This document shows positions 17,062 to 23,983 of a DNA stretch of 39,696 nt, piece by piece. Source of the DNA: Alistipes sp. (lineage in GTDB: Bacteria > Bacteroidota > Bacteroidia > Bacteroidales > Rikenellaceae); NCBI GenBank assembly GCA_017437045.1, contig JAFSBY010000020.1, positions 1-39,696 on the forward strand. Reading direction: 5' to 3'. The notes beneath the pieces are model-generated. The model ran no database searches. It was not told the DNA's origin and saw only the letters and a program-made list of their open reading frames with translations. The position numbers and the translations under genes were made by a program. Numbering within the stretch: position 1 is the stretch's first letter; each line of letters starts with the position of its first letter.

Positions 17062-17850
17062 CTAAAAGACGATCGGCGACACAATATTCCGCAACACGGC
17101 AACCACCGACCAAGCGGCAATGGCAGGGGTGGCACTATAGATATCGACTACGGCATGCACCTCGGCATTGCGAATCTCGACACGCTGCGTATCGCCCCGG
17201 AAATAGGGCGACGACTGCATGGTAACCTGCATCTTCTCCGGCCCTACCGAGGCTCGTGAGGCGGCCACGGTGACATTCACACGCGTCGGGAACTGCGCAA
17301 TCGCCTCCTTGGCCGTGCCGCGAAAGACCACGCGCTGCTCCTGCTGCAACGACTCGTCATAGACGGAGGTGCCCTTCAGCCCATTGGGGCCCTTCTCGTT
17401 GAAGAATTGCGCCGTAGCCCCTCCCATGAGCGAGGCGGTTCGCAGGACATCAAAGCCACCCGTTGCCCCCGAGGCCAAGTAGATGCGCTGCCCGCATTGG
17501 CGTGCCACCTGCTGCGCCTCGGCATAGAAATCGTCGTCGGCAAAGGCACCGATCGAGAGGGTCACGATCGAGCACCCGGCCTCCAGCGTCGGACGCGTAA
17601 TGGCTCGCATGCAGGCCGGCGATGCGGCCTCAACCAGATAGTCCGGCCGAAGTGCCAGCAACTCCTCCAACGTGTGGCAGGCCTGACAACCAATACCCGC
17701 CTCGGCCATCTTGGCAGCCAGCTGCTCGGTACGCTCATAGGTGCGCGAGAAGAGGCCCACCAACTCATATTCGGGCAGCAAACCCTTGGCTGCCGCCTCG
17801 GCCACGATCGTGCCCAGACGACCGCACCCCACAATTACCAATCTGTTCAT
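17062..17850 (-). CDS. Aspartate dehydrogenase-like oxidoreductase
   Basis: A 262-residue NAD(P)-binding protein. The N-terminal Rossmann motif is GCGRLG (residues 8-13), and the domain layout follows L-aspartate dehydrogenase (NAD_binding_3 plus DUF108): CSIVTLSIGAFADD, YLASGATGGFDVLR, then VFRGTAKEAIAQFPTRVNVTVAAS. A late His (NAEVHAVV) occupies the place of the family's catalytic His. The canonical enzyme oxidises aspartate to oxaloacetate or iminoaspartate, which can feed NAD synthesis; aspartate as the substrate here is only inferred. I chose the ATG at 17848-17850 because it gives the Rossmann start MNRLVIVG and because the promoter lies immediately upstream. Confidence 0.8.
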   Translation of the reverse strand: MNRLVIVGCGRLGTIVAEAAAKGLLPEYELVGLFSRTYERTEQLAAKMAEAGIGCQACHTLEELLALRPDYLVEAASPACMRAITRPTLEAGCSIVTLSIGAFADDDFYAEAQQVARQCGQRIYLASGATGGFDVLRTASLMGGATAQFFNEKGPNGLKGTSVYDESLQQEQRVVFRGTAKEAIAQFPTRVNVTVAASRASVGPEKMQVTMQSSPYFRGDTQRVEIRNAEVHAVVDIYSATPAIAAWSVVAVLRNIVSPIVF

Positions 17851-17854
17851 AGGG

Positions 17855-17884
17855 CAAAGATAGTGATTTTTTTCCGCACCCAAA
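17855..17884 (-). promoter_or_regulatory. Promoter of the AspDH-like gene, probably leaderless
   Basis: On the minus strand TATCTTTG (17855-17862) matches TAnnTTTG, with TTTG (17881-17884) 18 bases upstream. The -7 element ends only 4 bases before the ATG, so transcription would start at or near the start codon. Confidence 0.6.
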
Positions 17885-17944
17885 ATTTTGTGGTGTACCC
17901 CGGTCTATTCTTCTTGGGAAGGGCTGTTTTTTCTTGGGCGAAAA

Positions 17945-17976
17945 TTTGCGATTGAGAACCGATATTGCTATCTTTG
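17945..17976 (+). promoter_or_regulatory. nusB promoter
   Basis: TTTG (17945-17948), 20 bases, TATCTTTG (17969-17976), 40 bases before the ATG. A consensus Bacteroidota housekeeping promoter. Confidence 0.8.
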
Positions 17977-18016
17977 CGGCCGAAATTAAAGCAAAAAATA
18001 GTACCGTTCTTCAAAT

Positions 18017-18952
18017 ATGTTAAGCAGACGTTTACTCCGCATCAAGGTGCTCAAGGCACTCTTCGCCCACCTCAAATCAGATGCCGATAACCTCATGGCC
18101 TCGCAAAAGAGCCTCATGTCCTCGATCGACAAGGCCTATGATCTCTATTTTCAGATGCTCGCCCTGCCCCAAGAGTTGATTCGCTATGCCGCAGAGCGTC
18201 AGGAGATTGCAAAAAACAAGAAGCTGCCCACATTCGAAGATCTCCATCCGAACACCAAATTCATCGACAACCAGGTGATCCGCGTCATCGCCAACACCGA
18301 TGCCATCAATGACTACCTCGCAGCGCATCGTCTCGGCTGGGAGCAGTACCCCGAGTTGATCCGCACGCTCTACAACCAATTCTCCGAGAGCAACTATTTC
18401 CGCACCTACATGGCCCGCGAGAATCGCTCGTTCGAGGAGGATCGCGCGCTGGTCGATAACCTCTTCACGATGTTGGCCGATTGCCCGGCACTCGACGAGG
18501 TGCTGGACGAGCAGTCGATCCAATGGAGTGGCGACCTGCCCTACATCCTGATGATGATCCAGCGCACGTTGAGCAACATGCGTATCTCGCACAAGGAGCT
18601 GCGCGTAGCCGACAAATTCAAGAGCGAGGAGGATCCCGCATTTGCCAAGAATCTCTTTGCCAAGGCGTTGGTCAATTACAACGAGTATCAGCGTTATGTG
18701 GAGCGTTACACGGCCAATTGGGACATCGAGCGTATCGTCTTCATGGACAACCTGATCATCGGCACGGCCATGGCCGAGCTGATCGCCTTCCCGTCGATTC
18801 CGGTCAAGGTGACCATGGACGAGTGGATCGAGATCTCGAAATACTACTCGACGCAGGGCAGTAGCACCTTCATCAACGGCGTGTTAGACAAGATTGTCGC
18901 CTCGCTCACCGAGGAGGGGCTGATCCAGAAATCGGGTCGCGGACTGATCTAA
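18017..18952 (+). CDS. nusB: Transcription antitermination factor NusB, long Bacteroidota form
   Basis: NusB binds boxA RNA with NusE (S10) and supports rRNA antitermination. This 311-residue version has the start MLSRRLLRIKVLKALFAH seen in Bacteroidota NusB, a long helical N-terminal extension, and the conserved NusB helical domain in the last third (WDIERIVFMDNLIIGTAMAELI, then IPVKVTMDEWIEISKYYST and FINGVLDKIVASL). It is about twice the length of E. coli NusB, which is normal for this phylum. A DUF1573 lipoprotein and yajC follow, an arrangement I recall in related genomes. Confidence 0.93.
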   Translation: MLSRRLLRIKVLKALFAHLKSDADNLMASQKSLMSSIDKAYDLYFQMLALPQELIRYAAERQEIAKNKKLPTFEDLHPNTKFIDNQVIRVIANTDAINDYLAAHRLGWEQYPELIRTLYNQFSESNYFRTYMARENRSFEEDRALVDNLFTMLADCPALDEVLDEQSIQWSGDLPYILMMIQRTLSNMRISHKELRVADKFKSEEDPAFAKNLFAKALVNYNEYQRYVERYTANWDIERIVFMDNLIIGTAMAELIAFPSIPVKVTMDEWIEISKYYSTQGSSTFINGVLDKIVASLTEEGLIQKSGRGLI

Positions 18953-18967
18953 CAACAGACCATCGTC

Positions 18968-19387
18968 ATGCGTCGCGCCGTCATCGTGTGGATGGGGCTG
19001 TTGGCTGTCGGTTGCTCGTCGTCGCCCAAACAGCTAAAACAGACCGATTTGCAGGGCCAAAAGATCGAATTTGTGGCACAAAAGGAGCCATTATTGGCCA
19101 CTGACACCATTCATTTTGGTCGCATGCACGAGGGCGAGATAGCCGTCAAGCAGCTCGTTTTCAAGAACAGCACGCCACAGCCCATCATCATCAAAGGCTA
19201 TGAGCGCACCTGCGGATGCACAACACTCGACCATGACAATCAGCCACTTATGCCCGGCGAGGAGCGAGCCGTGAGCCTAACCTTCGATGCCCGCGGAGCG
19301 TGGGGTTGGCAACTCAAGGCACTGACCTTGCAATTGGCCGGTCCGGTGACGAGCCATCGGTTGGTGGTCGAGGCCGACATCGAATAA
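18968..19387 (+). CDS. DUF1573 lipoprotein
   Basis: A 139-residue protein with a signal sequence ending in a lipobox (LLAVGC). The mature part is one Ig-like beta-sandwich of the DUF1573 family, with the LLATDTIHFGRMHEGE opening, FKNSTPQPIIIKGYERTCGCTT (the conserved CGC) and the MPGEERAVSLTFDARG turn. DUF1573 proteins are common surface or periplasmic proteins in Bacteroidota with no fixed function. It follows nusB by 15 bases and is probably in its operon. Confidence 0.85.
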   Translation: MRRAVIVWMGLLAVGCSSSPKQLKQTDLQGQKIEFVAQKEPLLATDTIHFGRMHEGEIAVKQLVFKNSTPQPIIIKGYERTCGCTTLDHDNQPLMPGEERAVSLTFDARGAWGWQLKALTLQLAGPVTSHRLVVEADIE

Positions 19388-19389
19388 GA

Positions 19390-19421
19390 TTTGCAAAGTT
19401 GCTATTTAATAGTTATATTTG
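19390..19421 (+). promoter_or_regulatory. yajC promoter
   Basis: TTTG (19390-19393), 20 bases, TATATTTG (19414-19421), 34 bases before the yajC ATG. It suggests yajC has its own transcript in addition to any read-through from nusB. Confidence 0.75.
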
Positions 19422-19455
19422 CATCATTGTACACACTTAAAAACAGAAAATAGTT

Positions 19456-19854
19456 ATGATGAATTTCCTTCAAGCAGCCGAGGCCGCAGTTGAGGCCACC
19501 GCTGCAGCTGTCGCCGAGAACGTACCGCAGGCTGCCAATGCTATTGCCGAGATTCCCGTAGAGCCGGAACCGTCGTGGTTTGCCCAGAACAGCTTCCTGA
19601 TTATGATCGGCTTGATGTTCCTCGTGATGTGGCTCTTCATGTGGCGTCCCGAGGCCAAGCGTCGTAAGCAGATGCAGCAGTTCCGCAACAACCTCAAGAA
19701 GGGCGACAAGATCATCACCGCCGGTGGTATCTATGGCGTCGTAAAGGAGGTTAAGGAGAACGATCCGACGATCTTGATCGAGGTGGATGGCAACGTAACG
19801 CTGCGCATCGACAAGAACATGATCGTAGCCGATCCTTCGAGCCTGCAGCAGTAA
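19456..19854 (+). CDS. yajC: Preprotein translocase accessory subunit YajC
   Basis: YajC is a small inner-membrane partner of SecDF in protein export. The 132-residue protein has an unusually Ala-rich N-terminal stretch (about residues 7-40), one transmembrane helix (SFLIMIGLMFLVMWLFMW, about 46-63), then the family signature RPEAKRRKQMQQFRNNLKKGDKI-type segment and ITAGGIYGVV. The first ATG of the MM pair is used; either is possible. Confidence 0.93.
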   Translation: MMNFLQAAEAAVEATAAAVAENVPQAANAIAEIPVEPEPSWFAQNSFLIMIGLMFLVMWLFMWRPEAKRRKQMQQFRNNLKKGDKIITAGGIYGVVKEVKENDPTILIEVDGNVTLRIDKNMIVADPSSLQQ

Positions 19855-19924
19855 GAGGCACATTCCCTGCGCTATCATGGTTCAGGGAGGCTTGCCAAAA
19901 GGCTGATAAACAAAAAAAATGGAT

Positions 19925-19960
19925 GACGACGCAGCAGAGAGCACTTTTTGTTGCGTCGTC
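19925..19960 (+). terminator. Hairpin after yajC, probable terminator
   Basis: GACGACGCA (19925-19933) pairs exactly with TGCGTCGTC (19952-19960) around an 18-base loop, followed by a T-rich stretch (GTTGTTTTGT). It lies in the gap between yajC and the TSCPD gene and could also act as a leader structure for the latter. Confidence 0.5.
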
Positions 19961-19992
19961 GTTGTTTTGTAACCCTTCAGAGAGCAATCAAG

Positions 19993-20247
19993 ATGAAAAA
20001 GACGATTACATACACCACCCAGGGTACCTGCTCGCAGGCTATCATCGTCACGGTCGAGGATCAGCAGATCGTCGAGGTGTCGTTCTTGGGCGGTTGCCAC
20101 GGCAATACGCAAGGCGTGGCGGCTCTGGTACGCGGCATGGCGATCGAGGAGGCCATCAAGCGACTTGAGGGCATCGACTGTCGCGGACGGGGCACATCGT
20201 GTCCCGATCAGTTGGCCAAAGCGCTGCGTCAATGTCTTGAAGCGTAA
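19993..20247 (+). CDS. TIGR03905-type TSCPD domain protein
   Basis: An 84-residue protein that is essentially one TSCPD domain: MKKTITYTTQGTCSQAIIV, then FLGGCHGNTQGVAALVRGM, and the naming motif as TSCPDQLAKAL near the end. The domain also occurs at the C-terminus of some ribonucleotide reductases, where cysteines bind metal, and stand-alone versions of about this size are common in Bacteroidales and Firmicutes. Conserved Cys residues are at about 13, 35, 63 and 70. Function is unknown. The ATG at 19993 matches the conserved family start. Confidence 0.85.
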   Translation: MKKTITYTTQGTCSQAIIVTVEDQQIVEVSFLGGCHGNTQGVAALVRGMAIEEAIKRLEGIDCRGRGTSCPDQLAKALRQCLEA

Positions 20248-20284
20248 AAATAGCAGAAAAATTTAGCCAATCGAGCGAGAGCTA

Positions 20285-20315
20285 TTTGTTATTTCAGAAT
20301 TTTTGCCTACCTTTG
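20285..20315 (+). promoter_or_regulatory. tRNA-Gln promoter
   Basis: TTTG (20285-20288), 19 bases, TACCTTTG (20308-20315), 21 bases before the tRNA. It matches the Bacteroidota consensus. Confidence 0.8.
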
Positions 20316-20336
20316 CACCGCTTTCGAGCAACGGAT

Positions 20337-20407
20337 TGAACTGTGGTGTAATGGTAACACAGCAGATTTTGGTTCTGTCGTTCTGGGTTCGAGTCCCGGC
20401 AGTTCAA
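20337..20407 (+). tRNA. tRNA-Gln (anticodon UUG)
   Basis: The acceptor arms TGAACTG and CAGTTCA pair fully. The D-arm region is GTGGTGTAATGGTAACAC. The anticodon stem GCAGA/TCTGT encloses loop TTTTGGT, with TTG at positions 34-36. The T arm is CTGGG-TTCGAGT-CCCGG. The discriminator is A and the 3' CCA is not encoded. It has its own promoter and terminator and stands directly before the RyR/TIR gene island. Confidence 0.97.
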
Positions 20408-20460
20408 CGATCACCGCAGCCGAGAGGCAATGAGGTGATGCACGAAGTGCAAAAACAAAA

Positions 20461-20508
20461 GGAAGAAAGGCTAACGATGCTTGCATCTGTTGGTCTTTCT
20501 TTTTTTTG
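20461..20508 (+). terminator. Terminator of the tRNA-Gln transcript
   Basis: A long imperfect stem runs from AAGAAAGGCTAACGATGC to GCATCTGTTGGTCTTTCTT with a tight CTTG loop, ending in a run of Ts. The gap between the tRNA and the first island gene (20408-20868) otherwise holds only the repeat pair and a promoter. Confidence 0.8.
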
Positions 20509-20546
20509 TTTGATAACTGCGAAGCAGTGGTCTCTCTTTGTCCGAG

Positions 20547-20644
20547 GCGCCACCGATCGAAACGCCTCTTTGCATCGTAAAGAGGCGTAACCTCATCCAC
20601 CTTGACATAACGCCCCAAGCCTCTTTTTTTTGGTTAGACCTGTC
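20547..20644. repeat. Direct repeat copy 1 (about 98 bp) with internal hairpin
   Basis: It begins GCGCCACCGATCGAAACG and recurs almost unchanged at 20690. Inside is a perfect 9-bp stem CGCCTCTTT (20563-20571) / AAAGAGGCG (20579-20587), and near the end a run of eight Ts after CCAAGCCTC. It is non-coding and may be part of a dispersed element with terminator ability. Confidence 0.8.
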
Positions 20645-20689
20645 GGGACTCTCACTGGGGCGGGGTTGCGCGAATAGGATAATTTTATT

Positions 20690-20788
20690 GCGCCACCGAT
20701 CGAAACGCCTCTTTGCATCGTAAAGAGGCGTAACCTCACCCACCTTGACCTAACGCCCCAAGCCTCTTTTTTTTGGTTTAGGCCTGTC
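20690..20788. repeat. Direct repeat copy 2 (about 99 bp)
   Basis: This copy is offset by 143 bases from copy 1, with only two substitutions in the body (TCATCC/TCACCC and GACATA/GACCTA) and small changes at the right edge. The inner hairpin and T-run are preserved. The 45 bases between the copies are unrelated to the repeat. Confidence 0.8.
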
Positions 20789-20803
20789 CTGTCGCACTTT
20801 TTA

Positions 20804-20835
20804 TTTGGTGTTTTTGCGACTTTATGCTATCTTTG
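20804..20835 (+). promoter_or_regulatory. Promoter of the RyR/TIR island
   Basis: TTTG (20804-20807), 20 bases, TATCTTTG (20828-20835), 33 bases before the channel gene ATG. No comparably good promoter is seen in the later gaps of the island, so it may drive all eight genes. Confidence 0.75.
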
Positions 20836-20868
20836 TTTATTCAATAGGTAGCTAAACAACGTACCAAT

Positions 20869-23433
20869 ATGACTTGTGAGACGATTGAGAAAATTGATCC
20901 TGTGATGTGGATTGTCACCATAGTGGCTTTATGTGTTGTCGGAGGCAGCATCTATCTTTGGTGCATCAAAGCCAAACAGCGTGATCGGTGGATGACCAAG
21001 GAGTGGGCTTTTTTGGGGAATATCGCCTTTACCATCTTCAGCATATTGCTCCTGCTGAGCTGCATCTCCATGTGGATCAAGACCCTGTATGGAACTTTCC
21101 TCTATAGCGAAGAGCAAACTGCTATACAGCAATCGCTCCCCCAAGAAGATGCCTCATGGCACCACTCGCTAAAAGATAATTTCTGGAGCGTTTACTACCA
21201 TTTTGTCGATCCGGGAAACCAGGATCGTGCCTCACAACAAGGAGGCCGTCTCTTTGCCGGCATTGTTGCCCTGCTGGGTATCTTCTCGCTCAATGGGCTG
21301 TTAGTCAGCGGCTTGATATCGGCCATCGACCGCCGCAAGGAGCGTTGGATGAAGGGCGAGGTGCGCTACAAACGCCTCAAAAACCATATCGTCATCATCG
21401 GAGGCCATGCCATGGTGCCCGACATCTGCAAAGAGTTGTTTGAGAATGCCGGCTCCTCGCCGAGGAGCATTCTGATCCAAACCAAAGGGTCGGTCGAGGA
21501 GTTGCGCGCTGCCCTGCTCTCGACCCTGACACCCCAACAAGAGGCGCGCGTCATCATCTACTACGGCGATCGCACCCGCCGCAACGATATCGAAGACCTA
21601 CGCCTCGACAAGGCGCAGAAGGTTTATCTGATCGGCGAGGATAGCTCGATCGACGGCAAGGATCACGACACCTACAACATGACGGCTCTCAATCTGCTGA
21701 TCGAGCAACTGCCCGAGAATCGACCCGAACCCCTGGAGGTCTATGTGATGTTTGAGTACCAAACCACCTTTTCGGTCTTCCAATTCTCGGATATCGCCGC
21801 CGCGGCCTACGATAAGATCGACTTCCGCCCCTTCAACTATTATGAAATGTGGGCCCAAAAGATCTTCGCACATGCCGACCCGACCCATCTGATCGAGCCC
21901 GTCAATCGGTCACAGGGTGAATGTCGTTACCCCGAGTACCTGCCTCTCGACACGATTGATGCTGAAAAAGACACATATATCGGGGCCGATTCACCCGAGC
22001 ATGTCCATTTAGTGGTGATAGGCATGAGCCAAATGGGTGTTACGCTCGCCCTCGAGGCGGCACATATCGCCCACTACCCCAACGCCCGCACCCCTCAAGG
22101 ACCGCGCACACGCATCACCTTCATCGACCCCGAAGCTGACCGCGAATCGGGCTATCTGATGCGTCGCTACCACGATCTGTTCCAATTGGCGCGTTGGCGT
22201 TATGTCGATGCCGCACACTGCGCATCGTCGCTCTATGCCGACTTTGATGCGGCGAACGACACGTGGCACGATCCGTTGCATAAAGACAACTCCACATCGC
22301 CCTATAAGCAGGTACAGTTGAGTGCAAGCGAGCCGAATAACGACCCTGCGCAAGGAGAGGATGGCCGCGAATTTTTCATCGACATCGAGTGGGAGTTTAT
22401 CAAGGGCGGCATGAACGATCGGGCCGTCTATGATTACTTAGCTACGTGTGCCAACCATCCCCACAAGCGGCTGACCGTAGCCGTCTGCCTCGAGGAGAGC
22501 CACCAAGCCATTGCTGCCGGCCTCTACCTGCCCGAGGCGGTCTATGAGCAGGTCAACCAGGTGCTGGTCTATCAGCGACAAGCCGATGCCATCATCAGCA
22601 ATCTTACGACCAACGGAGGGAACACCCGTTACCAGAAGGTGAAACCCTTCGGCATGTTCTCGCTCAGCTGCGATCTGCTCTTCGACAACGACGACATTGC
22701 CCGACTGATCAACTACGTGTATTCTACAGGTGGTGACCCGACGTTGAGTGGCAGCACCCCGGAAGCGATTAAGAAAGCCTGGAAGGATATGCTGACATTT
22801 GAGAATGGCAAATCGGGCGCGGCACGTCGTTGGTCGAATATCTACCATGCCAATGCCGTGCGCACCAAGCTGCGCAGTGCCGGTTGGAAACCGGTACACA
22901 GCGATAGCTGGGAGCCGGGGAACCCGTGTCTGTTTAAGATAGACAAATACACCATCCGCAATCTCGCCATTGCCGAGCACAATCGTTGGAATGTCGAACA
23001 ACTCTTGATGCACTATCGTCCCCTCACGCAAGACGAACAGGACAAGGTAAAAATGCGTTTTGACAACTACCAACAAACTTTTGACAACTACCAACAAGCT
23101 AAAACTCACAACGAGAAGAGTGACCCAACACAGATTGATCAAAAAAACTGGGAGAAGAAATGTCTATCCTACAAAAAACAGGTGTTCAAACAGTTCTTCA
23201 AAGACTATAAGAACGACCTGAAACGCCAGATGCACCACCCCGACCTCTGCTCCTATCAGCGTGTGGCCGAGATCGACGACACCCAACATTACGACCAAAA
23301 TTTAGCGCGTGCCCTACCCTACATTGTCCACCGCATCAATGCCAAAAGAACGGGACAGATCCAGTCGATTGGAGAGAGAACAAAAGAAGAGATTGCTTGT
23401 CATAATAAAGGGGCAGAAAATGCTTGTTTCTAA
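20869..23433 (+). CDS. CASTOR/POLLUX-like RCK ion channel with C-terminal RyR domain
   Basis: An 854-residue inner-membrane protein. Hydrophobic segments lie at about 12-33, 46-70 and 125-152. Before the third is a pore-loop-like stretch (DNFWSVYYHFVDPGNQ, about 103-118), then a basic segment (RRKERWMKGEVRYKRLKNH), which is the layout of plant CASTOR/POLLUX channels (a filter near ADSGNHAE, then an arginine/lysine-rich linker to an RCK domain). A first RCK Rossmann unit starts at IVIIGGH (174-180) and a second at LVVIGMSQMG (381-390). The C-terminus (about 699-820) looks like a ryanodine-receptor RyR domain with an insertion: AEHNRWNVEQLL, HHPDLCSYQRVAEID, then HYDQNLARALPYIV. RCK domains gate channels by ligand binding; the ligand and the ion are unknown. 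A 21-base tandem duplication (23058-23099) repeats FDNYQQ. It is the first gene of an eight-gene island. Confidence 0.65.
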   Translation: MTCETIEKIDPVMWIVTIVALCVVGGSIYLWCIKAKQRDRWMTKEWAFLGNIAFTIFSILLLLSCISMWIKTLYGTFLYSEEQTAIQQSLPQEDASWHHSLKDNFWSVYYHFVDPGNQDRASQQGGRLFAGIVALLGIFSLNGLLVSGLISAIDRRKERWMKGEVRYKRLKNHIVIIGGHAMVPDICKELFENAGSSPRSILIQTKGSVEELRAALLSTLTPQQEARVIIYYGDRTRRNDIEDLRLDKAQKVYLIGEDSSIDGKDHDTYNMTALNLLIEQLPENRPEPLEVYVMFEYQTTFSVFQFSDIAAAAYDKIDFRPFNYYEMWAQKIFAHADPTHLIEPVNRSQGECRYPEYLPLDTIDAEKDTYIGADSPEHVHLVVIGMSQMGVTLALEAAHIAHYPNARTPQGPRTRITFIDPEADRESGYLMRRYHDLFQLARWRYVDAAHCASSLYADFDAANDTWHDPLHKDNSTSPYKQVQLSASEPNNDPAQGEDGREFFIDIEWEFIKGGMNDRAVYDYLATCANHPHKRLTVAVCLEESHQAIAAGLYLPEAVYEQVNQVLVYQRQADAIISNLTTNGGNTRYQKVKPFGMFSLSCDLLFDNDDIARLINYVYSTGGDPTLSGSTPEAIKKAWKDMLTFENGKSGAARRWSNIYHANAVRTKLRSAGWKPVHSDSWEPGNPCLFKIDKYTIRNLAIAEHNRWNVEQLLMHYRPLTQDEQDKVKMRFDNYQQTFDNYQQAKTHNEKSDPTQIDQKNWEKKCLSYKKQVFKQFFKDYKNDLKRQMHHPDLCSYQRVAEIDDTQHYDQNLARALPYIVHRINAKRTGQIQSIGERTKEEIACHNKGAENACF
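23058..23099. repeat. 21-bp tandem duplication inside the channel gene
   Basis: TTTTGACAACTACCAACAA plus two bases occurs twice in direct tandem (23058-23078 and 23079-23099, one mismatch), duplicating seven residues in the insertion of the RyR-like domain. It is in frame and looks recent. Confidence 0.85.
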
Positions 23434-23474
23434 TGAAACTAATGAAGCTAATAAATCTTAAAACACGATAGACC

Positions 23475-23891
23475 ATGAAAAACTACACACCCAAACCGAT
23501 TGACTTAGACAACATTATCATTGATGCCGATTTAACAGATCTCCAAGAGGCCATTGCCGAAAATGCCCACGAGATCTGGGCTCGGAATCGTCAAGCAGAA
23601 GGTTGGACATACGGCCCGGAGCGCAATGACCAGCTCAAACAAACGCCCGATATGGTCCCCTACAATGACCTGCCGGATTCGGAGAAGCAATACGATCGAG
23701 ACATGGCCATGGAGACCATCAAGTTGATCTATAAACTGGGCTATGATGTGGTAAAACGCGAAGAGACTCAGCTAAAACGTACCCTGAAGCACGACTTGCA
23801 GCACAATGAGGTTTACTCTTGTCCGGAATGCGGCAGTTCGTTCAAGAAGTTCTACGTATTCTGCCCGCAATGCGGCAAAGAGCTTAAATAG
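23475..23891 (+). CDS. RyR domain protein with C-terminal zinc ribbon
   Basis: A 138-residue soluble protein. Residues about 22-95 form one RyR (ryanodine receptor repeat) domain with the family pattern ENAHEIWARNRQAEGWTYGP, then MVPYNDLPDSEKQYDRD and the closing IKLIYKLGY. The last 25 residues are a zinc ribbon with CxxC pairs at 116/119 and 130/133. RyR domains are known from animal ryanodine receptors, where they sit on the cytoplasmic cap, and as small stand-alone proteins in Bacteroidales; their bacterial ligand is not established. It follows the RyR-tailed channel by 41 bases and resembles the last gene of the island over the same region, so it is likely a ligand-sensing or regulatory partner. 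Confidence 0.85.
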   Translation: MKNYTPKPIDLDNIIIDADLTDLQEAIAENAHEIWARNRQAEGWTYGPERNDQLKQTPDMVPYNDLPDSEKQYDRDMAMETIKLIYKLGYDVVKREETQLKRTLKHDLQHNEVYSCPECGSSFKKFYVFCPQCGKELK

Positions 23892-23922
23892 TCTCAACGC
23901 AACACGCTTATCCTGCTACTAA

Positions 23923-23951
23923 TCCGATTCGTCTTATCAAATCGGACTTTT
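23923..23951 (+). terminator. Weak terminator-like hairpin between the RyR-zinc and TIR genes
   Basis: TCCGATT (23923-23929) pairs with AATCGGA (23940-23946) around a 10-base loop, followed by CTTTT. It may reduce but probably not stop transcription into the TIR gene. Confidence 0.4.
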
Positions 23952-23983
23952 GTTCGTTACACACCCTGCATGATTGATCACCG

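Noticed and set aside
20307-20743. Two minus-strand frames over the tRNA and the repeat pair
   Set aside because: One reads antisense through the tRNA and both share a peptide only because the DNA repeat is shared.
23431-23457. Nine-base near-repeats (TAATGAAAC, TAATGAAGC, TAATAAATC) at the end of the channel gene
   Set aside because: They are short, AT-rich and imperfect. They could be chance, and nothing nearby suggests a regulatory role.
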